Assembly: GCF_000820845.2 (NCBI RefSeq)
Contig: NZ_CBXV010000004.1
Coordinates: 248,001-312,000, forward strand
Length of the DNA stretch: 64,000 nt
From: Pyrinomonas methylaliphatogenes
GTDB taxonomy: Bacteria > Acidobacteriota > Blastocatellia > Pyrinomonadales > Pyrinomonadaceae
Direction of reading: 5' to 3'
Part shown: positions 1-8,744 of the stretch, in pieces
Position numbering within the stretch: the stretch's first letter is position 1
How the letters are laid out: each line of letters begins with the position of its first letter
Translations under genes and position numbers: made by a program
The notes under the pieces: generated by a model
The model's input: the letters and a program-made list of their open reading frames with translations, nothing else
What the model was told of the DNA's origin: nothing
The model's database searches: none

Positions 1-1
1 G

Positions 2-613
2 AGGCCGCTCTACATGGCCGTCTCGTTGCCGGATGATTTCCGTTTTCCGAGCGATGATGTGCGCGACAGACTGCTTCGCGAAGCGGTGTTGCCGACCGCT
101 CGCGCCGCGGGGCTCCCGCTCAGCTTGATGATCGGCGTGCGGCGCGGCGTGAATCCCGCCTTGCGGATCGCGGGCGACGGGGTGGGGCGAGCCGATGTCA
201 AGGCGGTCGAGCGGATGTGCGCGGAGAATCCGGATGTGCGTTTCTTCGTCACCTTCCTGTCGCGCGAAAATCAACACGAACTGTGCGTGGCGGCGCGCAA
301 GTTCAGCAACTTGATGCCTTTCGGTTGCTGGTGGTTTCTCAATAACCCTTCGATCGTCGCGGAGATCACCCGCGAGCGGATCGAACTGCTGGGGACGAGT
401 TTCATCGCGCAACATTCGGATGCGCGCATACTCGAACAGTTGATCTACAAATGGAAACACTCGCGCCGCGTCATCGCCGATGCGTTGGTTGAAGCCTACA
501 CGCGGTTGCTCGCCAGCGGTCGCGCCGTCACGGCGCGGGAGATCGAACGCGATGTCGCGCGGCTGTTCTCCGAAAACTTTCGCCGGTGGGTCGCGATCGA
601 AGGCGCGCCATAA
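2..613 (+). CDS. Uronate (glucuronate) isomerase family protein, C-terminal part
   Basis: The reading frame is already open at the first base, so the gene is cut at its 5' end and only about the last 203 codons are visible. The sequence resembles the C-terminal half of the uronate isomerase (UxaC-like) family of the amidohydrolase superfamily: a segment around LMIGVRRGVNP, the string PFGCWWFLNN, and GTSFIAQHSDARI near the end are typical of that family's variants. These enzymes convert glucuronate or galacturonate to the ketose in the cytoplasm. The next gene, a GH3 glycosidase, starts 60 bases downstream on the same strand, so this may be the end of the first gene of a xylan/uronate operon. 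Divergent members of this family exist with unknown substrates, so the exact sugar is an inference. Confidence 0.75.
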   Translation, partial: RPLYMAVSLPDDFRFPSDDVRDRLLREAVLPTARAAGLPLSLMIGVRRGVNPALRIAGDGVGRADVKAVERMCAENPDVRFFVTFLSRENQHELCVAARKFSNLMPFGCWWFLNNPSIVAEITRERIELLGTSFIAQHSDARILEQLIYKWKHSRRVIADALVEAYTRLLASGRAVTAREIERDVARLFSENFRRWVAIEGAP

Positions 614-673
614 GCTTGACTTGAAGGATCTTTTCTGGCCGATCGAAGAGGGAAAGGAGCGAGAGGGCGAAAG

Positions 674-2953
674 ATGTTGCCTTATAAGAATCCAGAGCTT
701 TCGGCAAAGGAGCGGACGCGCGATCTGCTCGCGCGCATGACTTTGGAAGAGAAGGCGGCACAGATGATCTGCGTCTGGCGGCAGAAGTCCGAAACGCTCG
801 TTGACGAAAAAGGCGAGTTCGATCCACAGCGAGCCGCCGCGGCCTTCAAGGATGGTCATGGTTTGGGACAGGTCGGGCGACCGAGCGATGCCGGAGGCGG
901 GCGCGATGCGCGCGGGATGGCGGAGCTGACCAATGCCATTCAGAAGTTCTTCATCGAGAAGAGCCGGTTGGGCATCCCCGTGATCTTTCACGAGGAGTGT
1001 CTGCATGGGCACGCGGCGCGCGACGCGACCAGCTTCCCGCAACCGATCGCGCTCGCTTCGACTTTCAACACGGAATTGGTCGAAGAGGTCTACGCGACGA
1101 CGGCGGAAGAAGCGCGCGTGCGCGGCGCGCATCAAGCGCTCACGCCGGTCGTCGATGTCGCACGCGATCCGCGCTGGGGGCGCGTCGAAGAGACTTTCGG
1201 CGAGGATCCGCACTTGGTCGCGCAGATGGGCATTGCGGCGGTGCGCGGTTTTCAGGGCGACGCGCGTTTTCGCGATCGAAAGCATCTGATCGCCACGCTC
1301 AAACATTTCGCCGCGCACGGGCAGCCGGAATCGGGCATGAACTGCGCGCCGGCGAACGTCTCGTTGCGCGTGTTGCGCGAAACGTTCCTTCACCCCTTCA
1401 AAGAGGCGATTCAAAAAGCGGGCGCGATCAGCGTGATGGCTTCCTACAATGAGATAGACGGCGTGCCCTCTCATGCCAACCGGTGGTTGTTGCGCGATGT
1501 GTTGCGCGGCGAATGGGGCTTCGGCGGGTTTGTCGTCTCGGACTACTACGCCATCTGGGAGTTGCATTATCGCCCTGAAACGCACGGCCATTTCATCGCC
1601 GCTGATAAGCGCGAAGCCTGTCGTTTGGCCGTGCGCGCTGGCGTCAACATCGAGCTTCCCGAGCCGGATTGCTATCTCCATTTGGTCGAACTGGTTCGCG
1701 AGGGCCGCTTGCGCGAAGAGGAATTGGACGAACTTGTCGCGCCGATGCTCCTGTGGAAGTTCAAACTGGGCCTATTCGATGATCCTTATGTCGATCCGGA
1801 CGAGGCCGAGCGGATCGTCGGCTCGGAGCGCAACCGCTCGTTGGCGCTGCGCGCGGCGCGCGAAGCGGTCACGTTGTTGAAGAACGATGAGCAACTTCTG
1901 CCGCTCGATCTCGCGCGATTCAAAAGGATCGCCGTCATCGGACCGAACGCGCATCGAGTCCTGCTTGGCGGTTACAGCGGCGTGCCGAAAAGTTATGTTA
2001 CGGTCTTGGATGGGATCAAGGAGCGGGTGCGGCATCGCGCCGAGGTGCTCTATGCTGAGGGCTGCGGCCTTACGATCGGCGGCTCGTGGGACCAGGACGA
2101 GGTCGTGTTGAGCGATCCGGAGGAGGACCGAAAACTCATCGCCGAGGCGGTCCGGGTCGCCGAACGGGCTGACGTCGTCATCCTGTGCATCGGCGAGAAC
2201 GAGCAGCTTTCGCGCGAGGCCTGGTCGCTTGCGCACATGGGCGATCGGGCCAGTCTCGATCTCGTCGGTCGGCAAGAGGAGCTGTTTCAAGCTCTGGTCG
2301 CCACAGGCAAGCCGATCGTCGTTCTCCTTTTCAACGGTCGTCCGCTCTCGATCAACAGCGTGAGCCGAGACGCGGCGGCGATCCTCGAATGCTGGTATCT
2401 CGGCCAGGAGACGGGGAGGGCCGTCGCCGAAGTGCTCTTCGGCGATTTCAACCCATGCGGGAAGCTGCCCATCACGATCCCGCGTTCAGCCGGGCATTTG
2501 CCAGTCTTCTACAACCATAAACCGTCGGCGCGCCGCGGCTACCTTTTCGATGACGCCTCGCCGCTCTACGCCTTCGGTTACGGTCTGAGTTATACGAACT
2601 TCTCGATCGAGAATGTGCGACTCGAACGCGAACGGATCGGGCGCGACGAGGCGACGCGCGTCTTTGCCGACATAGTTAACGAGGGGACGCGCGCCGGGGC
2701 CGAGGTGGTCCAGCTCTATGTGCGCGATCTCATAAGCTCTGTGACGCGCCCCGTTAAAGAACTGAAGGGTTTCCGAAAGGTCTTTCTGAATCCGGGCGAA
2801 AAGCGCACCATCGCGCTCGAGATCACGCCTGAAGCGCTCGCTTTCTACGACATCGAGATGAACTACACGGTTGAGCCGGGAGAGTTCGAGATCATGATCG
2901 GCCGTTCATCGCGCGATGTCGATCTGCGGAGAGTGACGTTGCAGGTGATCTAG
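674..2953 (+). CDS. GH3 family beta-glycosidase (beta-xylosidase/beta-glucosidase), cytoplasmic
   Basis: A 759-residue glycoside hydrolase family 3 protein. The N-terminal (beta/alpha)8 domain carries RDPRWGRVEETFGEDP, KHFAAHG and the nucleophile motif VVSDYY, placing the catalytic Asp at residue 290. The second alpha/beta domain follows from about residue 395 (AVTLLKN, IAVIGPNA), and a fibronectin III-like domain closes the protein (EVVQLYVRD, ELKGFRKV). No signal peptide is seen, unlike the second GH3 gene at 5799, so it probably cleaves imported xylo- or gluco-oligosaccharides inside the cell. An AAAGGAG-like ribosome site lies upstream of the ATG. The sugar symporter gene begins 36 bases after the stop, which supports an uptake-then-hydrolysis pairing. 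The choice between xylosidase and glucosidase cannot be made from sequence alone. Confidence 0.92.
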   Translation: MLPYKNPELSAKERTRDLLARMTLEEKAAQMICVWRQKSETLVDEKGEFDPQRAAAAFKDGHGLGQVGRPSDAGGGRDARGMAELTNAIQKFFIEKSRLGIPVIFHEECLHGHAARDATSFPQPIALASTFNTELVEEVYATTAEEARVRGAHQALTPVVDVARDPRWGRVEETFGEDPHLVAQMGIAAVRGFQGDARFRDRKHLIATLKHFAAHGQPESGMNCAPANVSLRVLRETFLHPFKEAIQKAGAISVMASYNEIDGVPSHANRWLLRDVLRGEWGFGGFVVSDYYAIWELHYRPETHGHFIAADKREACRLAVRAGVNIELPEPDCYLHLVELVREGRLREEELDELVAPMLLWKFKLGLFDDPYVDPDEAERIVGSERNRSLALRAAREAVTLLKNDEQLLPLDLARFKRIAVIGPNAHRVLLGGYSGVPKSYVTVLDGIKERVRHRAEVLYAEGCGLTIGGSWDQDEVVLSDPEEDRKLIAEAVRVAERADVVILCIGENEQLSREAWSLAHMGDRASLDLVGRQEELFQALVATGKPIVVLLFNGRPLSINSVSRDAAAILECWYLGQETGRAVAEVLFGDFNPCGKLPITIPRSAGHLPVFYNHKPSARRGYLFDDASPLYAFGYGLSYTNFSIENVRLERERIGRDEATRVFADIVNEGTRAGAEVVQLYVRDLISSVTRPVKELKGFRKVFLNPGEKRTIALEITPEALAFYDIEMNYTVEPGEFEIMIGRSSRDVDLRRVTLQVI

Positions 2954-2989
2954 CGCGAGCAAGCGGCTCACGAACGAAAGAGGAGTGCC

Positions 2990-4498
2990 ATGGCTGATCG
3001 CATCCATCGACTTCCGGTCAAAGAGAAGCTCGGTTACGCGCTCGGCGACGTCGCGACCAACTTCTTCTTCCAATCGATGATCCTCTACCAAACCCGTTTC
3101 TACACGGACACGGCGGGGCTTTCGGCGGCAGCCGTCGGGTCGATGTTTCTCGTGCTCAGGTTGGCGGACGCCTTCTTCGATCCGGTCATCGGCGCGTTAG
3201 CTGACCGGACCGAGACGCGCTGGGGCAAGTTCCGCCCATGGATTCTGTTCACCGCCATCCCGTTCGGCGTCATCTTCTGGCTCGTCTATGTGGTGCCGGA
3301 CTTCGGGCCGACCGGAAAGCTCATCTACGCCTACGTCACATACACGCTGGTGATGATCCTCTATTCGGCGAGCAACACGCCCTATTCGGCGCTCATGGGC
3401 GTGATGACTCCGGATGCGAGCGAGCGGAGCAGCATCGCCAGCTATCGCTTCGTCGGCGCGCTCGTGGGGCAGTTCATCATCCAAGCGTTGCCGTTACCGC
3501 TCGTCGTTAAATTCGGCGGTTCCGTCAATTCCGCTAGAGGCTGGGCCATCACGATGGCGATCTTCGGCGCGGCGATCGTCGTCTTGAACCTGATCGCCTT
3601 CGTCAGCACGCGCGAGCGCGTCGCTCCGCCGCCCGAGCAGAAGCCTTCGTTGCGAGAGGATTTGCGGAACGTTTTCACCTGCGGCCCTTGGGTCGTGATG
3701 TTCGTCCTCACGTTGCTCGTCTTTACGATGCTCGTCGTGCGCGGCAGTTCGACGAACTACTTCTTCGCTTACTATCTCGACCAGCAGCAGCTTCGCGCCT
3801 TCCTCGACAGGTTGGGCTTGGCGGCGGCCAATGGCGCGGCGACGTGGTGGGAAATGGTCTTAGATTCGCTTGGCCTGCTGGTTAAAGCAGATGGCTCGAA
3901 TGCCGCCGCCGTCGGGCTGAGCCTGTTCTTCGTGCTGGGCAGCCTCGTACAGATCGTCGGGATCATCCTCTCTAAACCGCTCGCCGACCGTTTCGGCAAG
4001 AAAGAGGTCTTCATCGCGGGCGTAGCGGTTACAGCCGTGGCTACGGCCTTGATCTTCTCCGCTGGTCCAACCTCCATCGGCTATGTTTTCGCGTTGGGCA
4101 TCCTCTGGGCCATCGGCTGGGGACCGACCGTGCCGCTGCTGTGGGTGATGATCGCCGACGTGGCCGATTACTCGGAGTGGAAGACTGCGCGCCGGGCCAC
4201 AGGTTTCATGTACGCCGGGATCCTGTTTGCGTTAAAGGCGGGTTTGAGTTTGGGCGGCGCATTGAGCGCCTGGGTGCTCGAAGCCTACGGCTACGTTCCC
4301 AACGTGGCGCAGACCGAACGCGCGCTTCTCGGGATCCGTCTCGGAGCGAGCATCTATCCGGCCGTCGCGCTCGCCTTCGTCCTCATCTGTCTCGTGATCT
4401 ATCCGATCGGCAAGCGGCTCAACCTGCGCATTCAAAACGAACTCGAAGAGCGGCGCAAGGGGTACGCGCCGCAAACAGTGCCTTCGACGATGAAGTGA
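2990..4498 (+). CDS. GPH-family (glycoside-pentoside-hexuronide) cation:sugar symporter, MFS
   Basis: A 502-residue, 12-helix-type membrane protein of the GPH family (MelB/XynP/YicJ relatives). The start of the protein (LGYALGDVATNFFFQ), the loop after helix 2 (DPVIGALADRTETRWGKFRPW) and the central N-terminal-half signature NTPYSALMGVMTPD are diagnostic. Known members couple uptake of glycosides, xylo-oligosaccharides or hexuronides to H+ or Na+. A hydrophilic insert of roughly 40 residues after helix 7 (DQQQLRAFLDRLGL to KADGSN) makes the protein somewhat longer than typical members of about 460. Lying between GH3 and GH10 genes with 36- and 11-base gaps, it is most likely the inner-membrane importer for xylan fragments. 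Confidence 0.92.
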   Translation: MADRIHRLPVKEKLGYALGDVATNFFFQSMILYQTRFYTDTAGLSAAAVGSMFLVLRLADAFFDPVIGALADRTETRWGKFRPWILFTAIPFGVIFWLVYVVPDFGPTGKLIYAYVTYTLVMILYSASNTPYSALMGVMTPDASERSSIASYRFVGALVGQFIIQALPLPLVVKFGGSVNSARGWAITMAIFGAAIVVLNLIAFVSTRERVAPPPEQKPSLREDLRNVFTCGPWVVMFVLTLLVFTMLVVRGSSTNYFFAYYLDQQQLRAFLDRLGLAAANGAATWWEMVLDSLGLLVKADGSNAAAVGLSLFFVLGSLVQIVGIILSKPLADRFGKKEVFIAGVAVTAVATALIFSAGPTSIGYVFALGILWAIGWGPTVPLLWVMIADVADYSEWKTARRATGFMYAGILFALKAGLSLGGALSAWVLEAYGYVPNVAQTERALLGIRLGASIYPAVALAFVLICLVIYPIGKRLNLRIQNELEERRKGYAPQTVPSTMK

Positions 4499-4509
4499 GA
4501 GGGGCGAAC

Positions 4510-5748
4510 ATGATGAGATCAACGATGATCGCGCTCACGCAACGCTCAGCAGTCAAGCGCGCTCTATCAAGAGCGACGAAGCTTTTGATGGTCATCCTGC
4601 TGGCGACGGCGGGCTTCGGCCAAGAACCGGCGCTCAAAGATGCATACAAAGATGCTTTTCTCATCGGCGCATCCATCAATCGGGCGCAAATCTACGAACG
4701 CGACGCACGCGCGGTGGGCATCATTCGGCGCCACTTCAACGCTGTTACGGCGGAGAACGTCTTGAAGTGGGAACTGGTCCATCCGGCGCCCGATCGTTAC
4801 GATTTCGCGGCGGCGGATCGCTTTGTCGCTTTCGGCGAAAAGTACGGTATGACGATCATCGGCCACACGCTCATCTGGCACAATCAGACGCCGCGCTGGG
4901 TCTTCGAGGATGAGCGGGGGCGGCCCGTAAGCCGCGAGGTTCTGCTTGAGCGCATGCGCGACCACATTCACACGGTCGTCGGGCGTTATAAGGGTCGGAT
5001 CCGTGGTTGGGATGTCGTCAACGAAGCGTTAAATGAAGATGGCACGCTTCGGCAGTCGCCCTGGCTGAAGATCATCGGCGAGGATTACATCGCGAAAGCG
5101 TTCGAGTTCGCGCACGAAGCCGATCCGGGAGCGGAACTCTACTACAACGATTACTCTCTGGAGAACGAGGCCAAACGGCGCGGCGCGATCGAACTCATCC
5201 GTAAACTGAAGTCTCAAGGCGTGCCGATTACGGCCATCGGGCTACAGGAGCATAACCGGCTCGATTGGCCGAGCATCGCGCAGGTCGATGAGACGATCGC
5301 CGCTTTTGCCAAACTCGGCTTGAAGGTGAACGTCACCGAACTTGACGTGAGCGTGTTGCCGTGGGTGGAGCCGGGATCGGACGAGGCGAAGCGCGCCGCT
5401 TCCGATCCGCGGCTTAACCCGTATACCAAGGGCTTGCCAGATGAGGTTCAGCAGAGACTGGCGCGACGGTACGCGGAACTGTTCAAGATCTATCTTAAAC
5501 ATCGCGATGTGATCGATCGCGTCTCGTTCTGGAACGTGACGGACGCCGATTCTTGGTTGAATGATTTTCCGGCGCGCGGGCGGACCGATTACCCGTTGCT
5601 CTTCGATCGCGCGGGGCGTCCGAAACCGGCCTTCTACGCCGTCATCTCCGTCGGCATGAACCGATCGGCGGTCGGAAGCCGACGCGCCGCAAGGGGTGAT
5701 GAGTCGAATCGAAGGACGGTTCGGAAGACGGATCTCAAAGCGCGCTGA
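4510..5748 (+). CDS. Secreted GH10 endo-1,4-beta-xylanase
   Basis: A 412-residue single-domain glycoside hydrolase family 10 enzyme. The start chosen is the first of two adjacent ATGs, 11 bases after the symporter stop and preceded by GAGAGGGGCG. The N-terminus has a basic stretch, a hydrophobic core (LLMVILLATAGFG) and then GQEP, consistent with export. GH10 landmarks are GASIN, AENVLKWE, GHTLIWHNQTP, the acid/base motif WDVVNEAL with Glu172, and the nucleophile motif VTELD with Glu277, followed by SFWNVTDADSWL. It would cut the xylan backbone in the periplasm or outside the cell, giving substrates for the neighbouring GH3 enzymes and the symporter. There is no carbohydrate-binding module, in contrast to the second GH10 gene at 8745. 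Confidence 0.93.
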   Translation: MMRSTMIALTQRSAVKRALSRATKLLMVILLATAGFGQEPALKDAYKDAFLIGASINRAQIYERDARAVGIIRRHFNAVTAENVLKWELVHPAPDRYDFAAADRFVAFGEKYGMTIIGHTLIWHNQTPRWVFEDERGRPVSREVLLERMRDHIHTVVGRYKGRIRGWDVVNEALNEDGTLRQSPWLKIIGEDYIAKAFEFAHEADPGAELYYNDYSLENEAKRRGAIELIRKLKSQGVPITAIGLQEHNRLDWPSIAQVDETIAAFAKLGLKVNVTELDVSVLPWVEPGSDEAKRAASDPRLNPYTKGLPDEVQQRLARRYAELFKIYLKHRDVIDRVSFWNVTDADSWLNDFPARGRTDYPLLFDRAGRPKPAFYAVISVGMNRSAVGSRRAARGDESNRRTVRKTDLKAR

Positions 5749-5798
5749 GTCGAGCCGAGAAGAGGTTCGGAAGGTCAAGTTCGCTGCGAGGAGAGCTT

Positions 5799-8453
5799 AT
5801 GAAGCATCAACGTCCAATCGCGTTTGCGCTCTGCTTGGCGCTCTTTTGGTCATCGGTCGCCGCGGCGGGCCAGACGCCTCTTCCGCCGTACAAGGATCCA
5901 TCGCTTCCCGTTGAAAAGCGCGTCGAAGATCTCGTCGCGCGCATGACCCTTGAGGAGAAAGTCTCGCAGATGGTCAACGCCGCCGCTCCTATCGAGCGGC
6001 TCGGGATACCGGCCTACGATTGGTGGAACGAAGCTTTGCACGGGGTGGCGCGCGCCGGATACGCGACCGTCTTCCCGCAGGCCATCGGATTGGCGGCGAC
6101 GTGGAACGATGATTTGATCCATCGCGTGGCGGACGTCATCGCGACCGAAGCGCGCGCCAAACATCACGAGTTCGTGCGGCGCGGCGAGCGCGGGCGCTAT
6201 CAAGGGCTAACCTTCTGGTCGCCGAACATCAACATCTTCCGCGATCCGCGCTGGGGGAGAGGTCAGGAGACCTACGGAGAAGATCCATATTTGACGGGAC
6301 GTTTGGCCGTCGCTTTCATTCGCGGATTGCAAGGCGATGATCCGCGCTACTTCAAAGTGGTTGCGACCGCTAAGCACTACGCTGTGCATAGCGGGCCGGA
6401 ACCGGAGCGCCACAGCTTCAACGCCATGGCGAGCGAACGTGACTTGCGCGAAACATACCTGCCGGCCTTTCGCGCCAGCGTCGTCGAAGGCAAAGTCGCC
6501 GGCGTGATGTGCGCTTACAACCGGACGAACGGCGAGCCGTGCTGCGCCAACCGGCGGTTGCTCACCGACATCTTGCGCGGCGAATGGGGCTTTACGGGAC
6601 ACGTCGTGTCGGATTGCGGCGCGATCGAAGATATCTACCGACGCCACCGCTTTGCGCGCTCCGAGGCCGAAGCCGCGGCGCTTGCGGTCAAAGCCGGCAC
6701 CGATCTGAGCTGCGGCAACGAATATAAGTCGCTGGTCCAGGCGGTCAGGGAAGGGTTGATCAGTGAGCAGGAGATAGATGCGGCCCTCAAACGTCTATTG
6801 ACGATCCGTTTCCGGCTCGGCATGTTCGATCCGCCGGAGATGGTGCCATACGCGCGCATCCCGTTTTCGGAGAACGATTCTCCCGCGCACCGGCAGTTAG
6901 CGCTCGAAGCGGCGCGACAATCGATCGTGCTGTTAAAGAACGAAGCCGGCGCGCTTCCGCTGCGCAAAGATCTTCGGACGATCGCCGTCATCGGACCCAA
7001 CGCGGACGCGCCTGAAGTTCTCCTCGGCAACTACAACGGACAGCCATCGAAATCGGTGACGCCGCTTGCTGGGATCCGCGCCAAGGTCTCGCCGCGGACG
7101 AGAGTCATCTATGAGTTGGGTTCGACTCTAACCGGCGAGCCGGTCGCCCCTGTACCCGCTTCAGCCTTGCCCGGCGGATTGAAAGCGGAATACTTCAACA
7201 ACAAGGATCTGCAAGGTCAACCCGCGCTCGTGCGCACCGACGAGCAGGTCAACTTCAATTGGGATCGCGGACGGCCCGCGCCGCAAGTGAACGACGATGG
7301 TTTCTCCGTGCGCTGGACCGGACGATTCGTTCCGCCGGAATCTGGGCCATACCGAATCGGCGCCATCGCCGACGACGGCGTGCGCGTTTATCTCGACGGG
7401 AAGCTCCTCATAGATGAGTGGACGCCAAGTCCGAACAACCAACCGCGCACCCTCCTGAAGGACGTGCAGCTCGAAGCTGGGCGCGCTTACGACGTGCGCA
7501 TCGAATATTTCGACCAAACGCGCGCGGCTGTGGCCCGGTTCGTCTGGTCCTTCCCGCGTTTCAAAGAGCGATTGATCGAAGATGCTGTGCGCGCGGCTCG
7601 ACAGGCGGACGCCGTCATCCTCGTGCTGGGCATTTCGCCGACGCTCGAAGGCGAAGAGATGCAGGTCAACGTCGAGGGCTTTCGCGGCGGCGACCGGACC
7701 GATATCGCTTTGCCGCGAGCGCAGGAGGACCTGTTGCGGGCGGTGCAAGCGGTCGGAAAGCCGACGATCGTCGTCCTTCTGAGCGGCAGCGCGCTGGCTG
7801 TGAACTGGGCCAGCGAACACAGCCAAGCGATCCTCGAGGCGTGGTATCCGGGCGAAGAAGGCGGGACGGCCATCGCCGATGTGCTCTTCGGCGACTACAA
7901 TCCGGCTGGGCGGCTTCCGGTCACCTTCTATAAATCGGTGGGCCAGCTGCCGCCGTTTGAAGATTACCGAATGGAGGGGCGCACCTATCGCTATTTCCGC
8001 GGCGAACCGCTCTACCCATTCGGCTTCGGTCTGAGTTACGCGCGATTTCGGTACAGCAACTTGCGTTTGAGCGCGGAGAAGATACGCGCGGGCGAATCGC
8101 TTACGGTAAGCGTCGATGTCGAGAACGTAGGCCAGCGCGCGGGCGATGAAGTGGTCCAGTTGTACATCACCGATCTCGAAGCGACCGTGCCCGTTCCCAT
8201 CCGCTCGCTCGCCGGTTTCAAACGGATCTCGCTGGCGCCCGGCGAGCGGCGCACCGTGCAGTTTACGCTCGCGCCGCGCCAGATGTCGCTCATCGATGAC
8301 CGAGGGAGGCGCATCATCGAGCCCGGCGCATTTCTCATCAGCGTCGGAGGCAAACAACCGGGATTCACCGGGCGCGCCGATGCCGCGACGACCGGCGTCG
8401 TCACCGGACGTTTCACCGTCTTCGGGGAGAAGCTAGAGCTTCCGGAGAAGTGA
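5799..8453 (+). CDS. Secreted GH3 beta-xylosidase with inserted PA14 domain
   Basis: An 884-residue GH3 enzyme with a clear signal peptide (basic start, hydrophobic core ALCLALFWSSVAAAG, mature start near QTPLPP). The catalytic domain includes WWNEALHGVARAG, often seen in bacterial GH3 beta-xylosidases, and VVSDCGAI with the nucleophile Asp272. In the second alpha/beta domain a PA14 module of about 130 residues is inserted (GLKAEYFNN through DDGVRVYLDGK to RIEYFDQTR, about residues 460-590). A fibronectin III-like domain ends the protein. PA14 inserts in GH3 enzymes commonly shape the active-site rim or bind sugar. An AGGAGA ribosome site precedes the ATG, and the gene starts 50 bases after the GH10 xylanase, so both are probably co-transcribed. 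Arabinofuranosidase or mixed specificity remains possible. Confidence 0.92.
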   Translation: MKHQRPIAFALCLALFWSSVAAAGQTPLPPYKDPSLPVEKRVEDLVARMTLEEKVSQMVNAAAPIERLGIPAYDWWNEALHGVARAGYATVFPQAIGLAATWNDDLIHRVADVIATEARAKHHEFVRRGERGRYQGLTFWSPNINIFRDPRWGRGQETYGEDPYLTGRLAVAFIRGLQGDDPRYFKVVATAKHYAVHSGPEPERHSFNAMASERDLRETYLPAFRASVVEGKVAGVMCAYNRTNGEPCCANRRLLTDILRGEWGFTGHVVSDCGAIEDIYRRHRFARSEAEAAALAVKAGTDLSCGNEYKSLVQAVREGLISEQEIDAALKRLLTIRFRLGMFDPPEMVPYARIPFSENDSPAHRQLALEAARQSIVLLKNEAGALPLRKDLRTIAVIGPNADAPEVLLGNYNGQPSKSVTPLAGIRAKVSPRTRVIYELGSTLTGEPVAPVPASALPGGLKAEYFNNKDLQGQPALVRTDEQVNFNWDRGRPAPQVNDDGFSVRWTGRFVPPESGPYRIGAIADDGVRVYLDGKLLIDEWTPSPNNQPRTLLKDVQLEAGRAYDVRIEYFDQTRAAVARFVWSFPRFKERLIEDAVRAARQADAVILVLGISPTLEGEEMQVNVEGFRGGDRTDIALPRAQEDLLRAVQAVGKPTIVVLLSGSALAVNWASEHSQAILEAWYPGEEGGTAIADVLFGDYNPAGRLPVTFYKSVGQLPPFEDYRMEGRTYRYFRGEPLYPFGFGLSYARFRYSNLRLSAEKIRAGESLTVSVDVENVGQRAGDEVVQLYITDLEATVPVPIRSLAGFKRISLAPGERRTVQFTLAPRQMSLIDDRGRRIIEPGAFLISVGGKQPGFTGRADAATTGVVTGRFTVFGEKLELPEK

Positions 8454-8466
8454 GCGTCAAGCCATC

Positions 8467-8492
8467 GGCTCTCTCGCACGAGAAGCGAGAGC
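8467..8492 (+). terminator. Weak hairpin after the GH3 xylosidase gene
   Basis: CTCTCGC pairs with GCGAGAG across a short loop, flanked by further GGCT/GCC pairing with a bulge. No T-run follows, so it could be a processing or mRNA-stabilising hairpin instead of a terminator. Confidence 0.3.
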
Positions 8493-8557
8493 CCGCTCCC
8501 TTCGGCTCGGAGGGGGAAAGATGCGGCGGGAATGGCCCGATCTTCTGGCAGAACGGT

Positions 8558-8662
8558 GTTTGAAGACGAGAGGTTTAGGATCCCCCGGCGCTCTATCGCG
8601 GCAGCAATAGACAGTATCGCGAGTTTGAAGGCGAGAGGCTTTAAGATCTCCAACCTCGGCGC
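8558..8662 (+). repeat. Imperfect direct repeat between two xylanolytic genes
   Basis: GTTTGAAGACGAGAGG followed by TTTAGGATC at 8558 recurs as GTTTGAAGGCGAGAGG followed by CTTTAAGATC at 8623, each ending in a CGGCGC segment. The copies are about 35-40 bases long, 65 bases apart. The stretch 8454-8744 otherwise holds no gene that I can support. The pair could be tandem regulator sites for the xylanase gene at 8745 or a chance duplication. Confidence 0.4.
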
Positions 8663-8744
8663 TTGGATAATTAGTTCGAGGCTCGAATGAATTCGGGGTC
8701 CGGCATCATCGAATTCGAAGTATCGATTGGGGAAGGAGGTTTGT

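Noticed and set aside
4141-4509. Upstream extension of the first xylanase frame to 4141
   Set aside because: It overlaps the symporter gene and codes an Arg-rich shadow; the ATG at 4510 has a ribosome site and opens a signal peptide.
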